Shown in pieces: positions 57,782 through 64,000 of a DNA stretch of 64,000 bases. Made by a program: the position numbers and the translations under genes. This stretch comes from Litorimonas sp963972195 (lineage in GTDB: Bacteria; Pseudomonadota; Alphaproteobacteria; Caulobacterales; Maricaulaceae), in NCBI GenBank assembly GCA_963972195.1, contig CAXATH010000004.1, forward strand, positions 186,001 through 250,000, given 5' to 3'. Every line of letters starts with the position of its first letter. The first letter of the stretch is position 1. The notes beneath the pieces are model-generated. The model was not told where the DNA came from. It worked only from the letters and a program-made list of their open reading frames with translations, and did no database searches.

Positions 57782-59194
57782 TTAGCCTTCCATATCTTCC
57801 AGCTCTTTGCCTTTGGTTTCTTTGACCATCCACAGGACGAAAAAAATCGAGACAAAGGCGAAAAAGGCATAAATGCTATAGGCTGCTGCGAGGCCAATTC
57901 CGGCCAAAAAGACCGGGAACGACCAAGTGATGGCGAAGTTGGTAATCCACTGAGCAAACCCGGCGACTGCAAGGCCTGACCCTCGAATTTGATTCGGGAA
58001 CATTTCGCCCAGCATGACCCACATAACGGGTCCCCAGCTCATATTGAAACAAACGACATAGGCATTCGCGGCGATCAGCGCGACAAGTCCCATTTGGCCC
58101 GGAAGCTGCAATGTCCCGTCGACAAGTTCGCCTTGTGAAAAGGCGAAGGCGACCACCGCTAAACTTATAAACATACCGGTGGAGCCCCAGACGAGGAAAG
58201 GCTTACGCCCGATTTTGTCAATTGTAGCGAGAGTGATCAGAACGGCGGCAATTGATAGCCCACCGGAGAGGACATTGATTAGAAGGGCGTCACTTTCCGT
58301 AAAGCCGACAGCCTGCCAGAGCACAGCGCCGTAATAGAAAACAACATTGATCCCGACCAATTGCTGGAACATGGCGAGGCCAATGCCGACCCACACGATA
58401 GTGCGGAAGATGAACCCTTTTTGTCCGCTTTTTACGAGAGTGTCCCGCAAAGCAGGTTTGTGGTCATTGAGCAACGATTTGCGGATCTCTTCGACCTTGC
58501 GGTTTGCCTTAGCCTCCCCGAAAAGTTTTAACAAAGTCGACTTTGCAGTGACCTCGTCTTTTTTAAACATGGAAAAGCGCGGGCTTTTCGGAATAAAGAA
58601 CAACAAAATCAGAAAGAGGAAGGCTGGGATTAATTCCATCCAGAACATCCAGCGCCATGTCTGGAACCCGCCCCAGAACTCCTCAGTAGAGCCCCCAGCT
58701 GTTTCTGCCAAAAAGTAATTCGAGAGGAAAGACAGAAACAGGCCGGCAATAATCGCAACCTGCTGAATGGACGTTAATTTACCGCGAGTTTCGGCCGGCG
58801 CAATTTCCGAAATATAAGCGGGCGCCATAACGGAAGCCGCGCCCACAGCCAAACCGCCAATAATACGGTAGATAATAAACTCCAACGGCGCCCCGGCGAT
58901 GCCGGAACCCCAGGCACTGACGATAAAGAAGACAGCTGCTATAATAAGCATATTCCGGCGGCCAAATTTATCAGCGAGCCAACCCGCAAAGAAAGCGCCA
59001 ACCGCAGAACCGAGCAGCATAGAGGAGACAGACAACCCTGTGCCGACACTGTCGGAATTAAAGGCTTGCTGGAGACCATCGACGGTTCCGTTGATAACAC
59101 CGCTATCATAGCCAAACAAGAATCCGCCTAGCGTGGCGACAATAGTGATTAAAAAAATGAAGCCTGCGCTTCCATTTGCCGTGTGATCTTTCAT
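57782..59194 (-). CDS. MFS sugar transporter (sugar-porter family)
   Basis: A 470-residue 12-helix symporter. Family signatures: GYDSGVINGTVDGLQ after TM1, the DKFGRR repeat after TM2, PKSPRF after TM6 (usual PESPR), FQQLVGINVVFYYG in TM7 and DKIGRKPFLVWG. This is the XylE/GLUT group. Divergent orientation to the GH3-xylB-xylA operon and the shared operators suggest it imports xylose or a xylo-oligosaccharide product. Confidence 0.9.
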   Translation of the reverse strand: MKDHTANGSAGFIFLITIVATLGGFLFGYDSGVINGTVDGLQQAFNSDSVGTGLSVSSMLLGSAVGAFFAGWLADKFGRRNMLIIAAVFFIVSAWGSGIAGAPLEFIIYRIIGGLAVGAASVMAPAYISEIAPAETRGKLTSIQQVAIIAGLFLSFLSNYFLAETAGGSTEEFWGGFQTWRWMFWMELIPAFLFLILLFFIPKSPRFSMFKKDEVTAKSTLLKLFGEAKANRKVEEIRKSLLNDHKPALRDTLVKSGQKGFIFRTIVWVGIGLAMFQQLVGINVVFYYGAVLWQAVGFTESDALLINVLSGGLSIAAVLITLATIDKIGRKPFLVWGSTGMFISLAVVAFAFSQGELVDGTLQLPGQMGLVALIAANAYVVCFNMSWGPVMWVMLGEMFPNQIRGSGLAVAGFAQWITNFAITWSFPVFLAGIGLAAAYSIYAFFAFVSIFFVLWMVKETKGKELEDMEG

Positions 59195-59267
59195 GAAAAT
59201 CCCCTTAGATACACATTATATTTATAACAGTTTGCCTGTCTGTGTTAGACCGAACACTCTTTCAAAA

Positions 59268-59281
59268 TGATAGCGCTGTCA
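59268..59281. promoter_or_regulatory. LacI-type operator, transporter side
   Basis: TGATAGCGCTGTCA, an imperfect palindrome with the AGCGCT core typical of LacI-family operators. On the minus strand it begins TTGACA, a -35-like hexamer for the transporter. Confidence 0.65.
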
Positions 59282-59422
59282 ATTCAAGACTTAAAATCGT
59301 TCTGAAAGCGCCATACGAACGGCTTTCTCTTCTATTGAAGCCATTTGTGGTACGGCACCATTAAAAGGGGTAATACCCACAAAACGACAAAATTGAATAG
59401 AATTTACTCCCAGAAATGAATT

Positions 59423-59436
59423 TGACAGCGTTGTCA
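59423..59436. promoter_or_regulatory. LacI-type operator, GH3 side
   Basis: TGACAGCGTTGTCA, with perfect 5-bp arms TGACA/TGTCA. TTGACA at 59422-59427 overlaps it, so bound repressor would block the GH3-xylB-xylA promoter. Confidence 0.65.
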
Positions 59437-59527
59437 TTCTGACTTAACCCAGATTTTCATTCAAGGCAAAAGAATTGCCAGCCAATAATCCGCTCTAAGC
59501 GGAAAAGCCATAACTAAGGGGATATTC

Positions 59528-61951
59528 ATGTTAGCACGTCACCTCATCACGACAGGGATCAGTTCAGTTGTTTTAGCGGCAGCTTTCGGAGCGGCAATAT
59601 CTGCCTCGGCGCAGACTTCGGCTTCTGCAGAAACCGAAAGCAATGCTGGCTTTCCCATCAAAACAGTGTCTTCTTATGACCGGGTCAACGACCTGCTGTC
59701 GAAAATGACACTGGACGAGAAGTTGGCACAAATTTCCTGCATCTGGTTCGACAAGAAAAAAGTCATCGAAAAAGACGGATCCTTCAATCCCGAAAAGATG
59801 AAAAAAGAATTTCCCGAAGGCGTCGGGTGTTTTGCGCGTCCTCAGGATACGCAGGGAATGGAAGAGGAGATCGAACGTTCAGGCCTGAACGACTCAACCG
59901 TGGTCCGCAGCCTGAATGGCCGCACGCCGTCCAATACGGCTAATCTTATCAACACCATTCAGAAATGGCAGATAGAAGAGACCCGTCTCGGCATTCCGAT
60001 TCTGTTCCATGAAGAGGGGTTGCATGGTTTTCAGGGCTATCAGGCGACAAGCTTTCCGCAATCTATCGCTTTGGCGGCGACATTTGATACCGACCTCGTT
60101 GAAGAGGTCTATTCCGTGACGGCTCGGGAAATTCGCGTTCGCGGCGCGCACCATGTGCTCTCTCCCGTCGTCGATATTGCGCTGGACCCGCGATGGGGGC
60201 GTATTGAAGAGACTTACGGCGAAGACCCGTATCTCGTTTCGCGTATGGGTGTCGCGGCGGTCAAAGGGTTTCAGGGTGACAGTTTTCCGATTGCGGACGA
60301 TAAGGTTGTCGCAACGCTCAAGCATATGACAGGCCATGGTCAGCCCGAAGGCGGGATGAATGTCGGCCCGAGTCAGGTCTCAGACCGCGAACTTTACGAA
60401 CGGTTTTTCCCGCCTTTCGAGGCCGCAGTCAAAGAAGCTAATGCCGCCTCGGTTATGGCCTCATACAATGAAATCGACGGCATCCCGTCCCACGCCAATA
60501 GCTGGCTTTTAAATGATGTGCTGCGCGGCGAATGGGGATTCGATGGCGCCGTGGTCGCCGACTATTTTGCTATTAACGAGCTTCAAGGACGACACAGCAT
60601 TGTAGAGACAATAGGCGAGGCAGGGGCGTTGTCGTTACGTTCAGGAGTTGATTTGGAATTGCCCGATGGTGTGGCTTTCTATGAATTGAAAGAAAAAATA
60701 GAAGCGGGTGAGTTTGACGAGGCTTTGGTCGATCAGGCCGTAAGACGCGTGCTGGAAATGAAAGAGCGCGCGAATTTGTATGCAACGCCTTACGCCGATC
60801 CCGAAGCGGCGGACGCCCTAACAGGCAATCAAGAGGCACGCGAACTGGCCGAAGAGGCTGCCCGCAAAGCGCCGGTGCTATTAAAAAACGAAGGTAATAT
60901 TCTGCCGTTAGATATTGATGATTATAAAACCATTGCCGTCATTGGACCAAACGCCGCCATAACCGTTCTTGGCGGTTATTCGGATGAACCGCGTCAGACG
61001 GTGTCTATTCTGGACGGCATAAGAAACAAAGTCGGTGAGAGATCGACTGTCCTAGACGCTCAGGGCGTAACCCTGACGGATAACCGTTCTTGGTGGGATG
61101 ATGAGGTCAACTTAATTGACGAAGCGCAAAACCGACGCGATATCCAGAAAGCTGTCTCGGTGGCTCAGAATGCCGACATCGTTATTCTTGCGATTGGCGG
61201 CGATGAATCTACCTCTCGCGAGGCCTGGTCAGAAACCCATATGGGCGACCGAAACGACATAACCTTGATAGGTCAGCAAAAAGAACTGGTCGAGGCCCTT
61301 GCGGAAACCGGGAAACCCATGGTCTCTGTCGTTATCTCGGGCCGACCTCTCTCTTTGGCCAATGTCGAAGACAGTCTCGACGCCATTCTTTACGGCTGGA
61401 TATTGGGGCAGGAAACCGGCACGGCTGTTGCAGACTTATTATTCGGCGACGCCAATCCCTCCGGCAAAATGCCGGTTTCCGTACCGCGCACAGTCGGACA
61501 AATTCCGGCCTTCTATAATCATAAGCCGACCGCCCGCCGCGGTTACGCCTTTGACGATGCGGGCCCGCTCTATGTTTTTGGAGAAGGTATGAGCTATACC
61601 ACTTTTGACATTTCCGAGCCTAGACTGTCGGTCTCGACAATTGCGGCGGATGGAGACGCCAGCGTTTCGGTTAACGTCACCAATTCGGGCGCGGTGGCCG
61701 GAGATGAAATTGTTCAAATGTATATTCGAGACAAGGTAAGTTCCGTGACCCGCCCCGTCAAAGAGCTGAAAGGCTTTCAACGCATCAGCCTTGCGTCCGG
61801 CGAAACGAAAACCGTCAATTTTCCAATTACCACAGAGGCTCTGCAATTTTATAACCGGGACATGAACCGCGTGGTAGAGCCGGGTGAGTTTGACATAATG
61901 GTCGGAAACAGTTCGCAGAACGTCAAAACAACGACCCTAACGGTAAAATAA
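59528..61951 (+). CDS. GH3-family beta-xylosidase/beta-glucosidase
   Basis: A secreted 807-residue glycosidase. Signal peptide about 1-29 (ends ASAQT). Two-domain GH3 layout: N-terminal barrel (RLGIPILFHEEGLHGFQGY, DPRWGRIEETYGEDPYLVS, catalytic nucleophile Asp about 345 in VVADYFAINEL), C-terminal sandwich (PVLLKNEGNILPL, IAVIGPNAA), then a fibronectin-III-like domain (VTNSGAVAGDEIVQMYI). Context with xylB and xylA favours xylosidase activity. Its stop is immediately followed by the xylB start. Confidence 0.92.
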   Translation: MLARHLITTGISSVVLAAAFGAAISASAQTSASAETESNAGFPIKTVSSYDRVNDLLSKMTLDEKLAQISCIWFDKKKVIEKDGSFNPEKMKKEFPEGVGCFARPQDTQGMEEEIERSGLNDSTVVRSLNGRTPSNTANLINTIQKWQIEETRLGIPILFHEEGLHGFQGYQATSFPQSIALAATFDTDLVEEVYSVTAREIRVRGAHHVLSPVVDIALDPRWGRIEETYGEDPYLVSRMGVAAVKGFQGDSFPIADDKVVATLKHMTGHGQPEGGMNVGPSQVSDRELYERFFPPFEAAVKEANAASVMASYNEIDGIPSHANSWLLNDVLRGEWGFDGAVVADYFAINELQGRHSIVETIGEAGALSLRSGVDLELPDGVAFYELKEKIEAGEFDEALVDQAVRRVLEMKERANLYATPYADPEAADALTGNQEARELAEEAARKAPVLLKNEGNILPLDIDDYKTIAVIGPNAAITVLGGYSDEPRQTVSILDGIRNKVGERSTVLDAQGVTLTDNRSWWDDEVNLIDEAQNRRDIQKAVSVAQNADIVILAIGGDESTSREAWSETHMGDRNDITLIGQQKELVEALAETGKPMVSVVISGRPLSLANVEDSLDAILYGWILGQETGTAVADLLFGDANPSGKMPVSVPRTVGQIPAFYNHKPTARRGYAFDDAGPLYVFGEGMSYTTFDISEPRLSVSTIAADGDASVSVNVTNSGAVAGDEIVQMYIRDKVSSVTRPVKELKGFQRISLASGETKTVNFPITTEALQFYNRDMNRVVEPGEFDIMVGNSSQNVKTTTLTVK

Positions 61952-63397
61952 ATGTATCTAGGTCTCGATATTGGCACGTCCGGCGTCAAAGCGGTTTTAG
62001 TGGATGACTCCCAAACCGTGATTGACCAGGCGTCTTCGCCCTTGCCAGTTTCGCGTCCCAAACCCCTTTGGTCGGAACAAAACCCCGAAGACTGGGTGCG
62101 CGCCACGCATGAGGCCGTTCACAAACTCGATACGCGCGCGAGACGCGCGGTCAAGGCCGTGGGATTGTCCGGACAGATGCATGGCGCGACCTGTCTTGAC
62201 GACCAAAATAAAATTATCCGACCCGCAATTCTCTGGAATGATGGCCGCAGCAGTGCCAATTGCGCCGAGATGATGGCCGAGATGCCGTCTCTGACGGAGA
62301 TAACCGGCAATCTCGCTATGCCGGGCTTCACGGCGCCAAAGATCCACTGGATGCGTCAGCACGAACCCGAAAACTTCAGAAGAATTGCAAAAGTTTTATT
62401 GCCTAAGGACTATGTTCGCTTTTGCCTGACAGGTGCTTTTGCCTCGGATATGTCTGACAGCGCCGGAACGCTTTGGATGAATGTCGAGCGCAGGGAGTGG
62501 TCTGAGGAAGTGCTTGCTTTGACGGGCTTGACCGAAAAAAACATGCCGGAGTTATTTGAGGGGTCTGAACCGACCGCAAAACTCAGCGCGAAAATTGCTG
62601 ATGATTGGGGCATGGCGCAAGTGCCTGTTGCCGCCGGCGGCGGGGATAATGCGGCCGGGGCCGTTGGGGCGGGTGTTGTGAATCCGGGCGAAGGCTTTAT
62701 CTCCCTCGGCACGTCCGGCGTCGTTTTCTTGGCGGATAATCTCTACCGCCCAAATACAGACGGAGCGGTGCACACATTCTGTCACGCTTTGCCGGGCCTT
62801 TGGCACCAAATGAGCGTGATCTTGGCGGCGGCGAGCGCGGTCGATTTTGTCGCGCGCATTGCCGGTTTCGAAACCGAAAGCGAACTTTACGACCAAACGG
62901 CAGATGCGAAAACGCCCGGGAAGGGCGCTATTTTTCTGCCGTATCTATCCGGCGAACGCACACCGCATAATGATCCAAAAGCAACGGGAGCTTTCTTTGG
63001 TCTGACGCATGAAGACACGCCGCTTTCTATGGCGCAAGCTGCGCTCGAAGGCGTAGCCTTTGCCCTCGCCGATGGCGTGGATGTACTCAAAGCAACGGGC
63101 GCGAAAATAGATACCTTATCCGTCATCGGCGGCGGCTCCCGATCTCATTGGTGGGGCGAGGTTATGGCCAGCGCGATGAACCTGCCGCTAACTTACCGCA
63201 AAGCGTCAGCCGTGGGGCCGGCTTTCGGCGCCGCGCGTCTCGCACGGCTTTGCGTCAGCGGAGAAGACTTTACCGAAATATGCGCGCCCCCGAAAATTGA
63301 CCATATTATCGAACCGGATTCCCATATGGGCGACCTCTATGCGGGGCGGCGCCAAACCTTTTCCAAACTCTATCACGCGACAAAAGAATTAAATTGA
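61952..63397 (+). CDS. xylB: Xylulokinase
   Basis: FGGY-family kinase converting D-xylulose to xylulose 5-phosphate. 481 residues: LGLDIGTSGVKAVLVDDSQ at the N-terminus, SGQMHGATCLD, AILWNDGR, catalytic Asp in GGGDNAAGAVGAGVV, and LPYLSGERTPHNDPKATGAFFGL. The ATG directly follows the GH3 stop with no gap, and xylA starts 11 bp after its stop. Confidence 0.96.
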   Translation: MYLGLDIGTSGVKAVLVDDSQTVIDQASSPLPVSRPKPLWSEQNPEDWVRATHEAVHKLDTRARRAVKAVGLSGQMHGATCLDDQNKIIRPAILWNDGRSSANCAEMMAEMPSLTEITGNLAMPGFTAPKIHWMRQHEPENFRRIAKVLLPKDYVRFCLTGAFASDMSDSAGTLWMNVERREWSEEVLALTGLTEKNMPELFEGSEPTAKLSAKIADDWGMAQVPVAAGGGDNAAGAVGAGVVNPGEGFISLGTSGVVFLADNLYRPNTDGAVHTFCHALPGLWHQMSVILAAASAVDFVARIAGFETESELYDQTADAKTPGKGAIFLPYLSGERTPHNDPKATGAFFGLTHEDTPLSMAQAALEGVAFALADGVDVLKATGAKIDTLSVIGGGSRSHWWGEVMASAMNLPLTYRKASAVGPAFGAARLARLCVSGEDFTEICAPPKIDHIIEPDSHMGDLYAGRRQTFSKLYHATKELN

Positions 63398-63408
63398 AGG
63401 ATACAGTC

Positions 63409-64000
63409 ATGAGCGGTTATTTCGATCATATCGACCCGATTAAATATGAAGGTAAAGACAGCCAGAACCCGCTGGCCTTTAAATATTACGATGCCAACAA
63501 AAAACTAATGGGTAAGACCATGGCAGAACATCTCCGTTTTGCCGTTTGCTATTGGCATAATTTCTGCTGGGATGGATTTGATGTTTTCGGCGGCGGAACC
63601 TTCAACCGACCTTGGCACAGCGGAGACAACAACCAAGCGGCCGCGGAAGCCAAGCTTGATGCAGCGTTCGACTTTTTCGCACGTCTTGGAAACCCCTATT
63701 TCTGCTTCCACGATATTGACGTTATGGCGGCGTCCGAAACGCCCAAGGAACATGTCGAAAATTTCCATAAGATCCTGGATAAAATCGAAGGTAAAATGGA
63801 TTCCTCGGACGTGAAGCTCCTCTGGGGCACGGCAAATATGTTCTCCCACCCACGCTATATGTCCGGCGCGTCCACAAACCCAAATCCGGAAGTTGCGGCC
63901 TTTGCGGCGCTTCAAGTCAAAGAGGCGCTTGAGGCAACGCATCGCTTGGGCGGACAAGGCTATGTTCTCTGGGGCGGCCGCGAAGGTTATGACACAATTC
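63409..64000 (+). CDS. xylA: Xylose isomerase (truncated by window end)
   Basis: Only the first 197 codons are inside the window; no stop is reached. The start MSGYFDHIDPIKYEG, RFAVCYWHNFCWDGFDVFG, the catalytic His/Asp in FCFHDIDVMA, LLWGTANMFSHPRYMSGA and VLWGGREGYDT match xylose isomerase, which converts xylose to xylulose. SD AAGGA lies 6-10 nt before the ATG. With GH3 and xylB it completes the isomerase pathway. Confidence 0.96.
   Translation, partial: MSGYFDHIDPIKYEGKDSQNPLAFKYYDANKKLMGKTMAEHLRFAVCYWHNFCWDGFDVFGGGTFNRPWHSGDNNQAAAEAKLDAAFDFFARLGNPYFCFHDIDVMAASETPKEHVENFHKILDKIEGKMDSSDVKLLWGTANMFSHPRYMSGASTNPNPEVAAFAALQVKEALEATHRLGGQGYVLWGGREGYDTI

Larger units (their letters stand above)
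59195..59527. promoter_or_regulatory. Divergent xylose-locus regulatory region, 333 bp
   Basis: No gene. It carries two near-identical 14-bp palindromic operators (59268-59281 and 59423-59436), each containing a TTGACA that reads outward, towards the transporter on the minus strand and towards the glycosidase on the plus strand. The distance between them (155 bp) would allow DNA looping by a tetrameric LacI-type repressor. Confidence 0.7.

Noticed and set aside
1..64000. CRISPR arrays, insertion sequences, prophage, rRNA operons
   Set aside because: No regularly spaced direct repeats, transposase motifs, phage structural genes or rRNA sequence seen on either strand.

Overview
The window is a chromosomal segment of an alphaproteobacterium, most likely from the Caulobacterales/Maricaulales side (Hyphomonadaceae-like). 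The reasons are gene order (hrcA-grpE, mutM, rpsT-dnaA, leuS-lptE-holA, parB-parA-rsmG-mnmG-mnmE, dnaQ-coaE-aroE-maf-ppsR facing hemE, secB/Tim44/mltA/smr), CtrA-type TTAA-N7-TTAA boxes, parS sites of the type TGTTTCACGTGAAACA, and moderate GC. Family assignments come from reading protein motifs; no database search was possible.

Layout. 0-9.3 kb: a CYTH-like unknown, heat-shock regulators hrcA and grpE, mutM (apparently starting at ATT), an enoyl-CoA hydratase, rpsT, then dnaA-dnaN-recF. 9.4-17 kb: ubiH-like hydroxylase, exonuclease III, a YhhN membrane protein with a CenR-like response regulator, a YkuD protein, yggS, a TenI-like protein, a small GNAT and a large porin with a Pro/Gln-rich N-terminal part. 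17.2-23 kb: DUF3576 lipoprotein, leuS, lptE, holA and mscS. 23-28.8 kb (minus strand): parB, parA, rsmG, mnmG and mnmE with three parS copies. 28.8-35.3 kb: a GDPD lipoprotein, the ppsR-maf-aroE-coaE-dnaQ operon, a 474-bp non-coding AT-rich gap with DnaA-box-like and TTAA motifs that is the best candidate for the chromosomal origin (same position as Caulobacter Cori), then hemE-hemJ. 35.4-50 kb: rho, a membrane unknown, a YliI-type dehydrogenase, secB, Tim44-like, mltA, smr, hslVU, two cell-wall enzymes, a Trm112-like protein, a Lon-N protein, a thioredoxin-TPR protein, a ProXp-ala-like editing protein and tRNA-Gly(GCC).

50.2-56.1 kb is the accessory-looking part. It holds two soluble histidine kinases, three stand-alone receiver domains (two of them divergent paralogues of each other), a short plasmid-type ParB-like protein without a ParA partner, a TerB-like protein and a small secreted basic protein. 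Two perfect CtrA boxes sit in its intergenic regions. It is the best candidate here for a poorly described system, probably a cytoplasmic phosphorelay linked to the cell cycle.

56.1-64 kb: a PRC-barrel protein, an adenine deaminase-like enzyme, and a xylose/xyloside locus: a sugar MFS transporter facing a GH3 glycosidase-xylB-xylA operon. Twin LacI-type operators, each overlapping a TTGACA, lie in the divergent gap. xylA runs off the window end.

No insertion sequences, prophage, CRISPR arrays or rRNA genes were seen.
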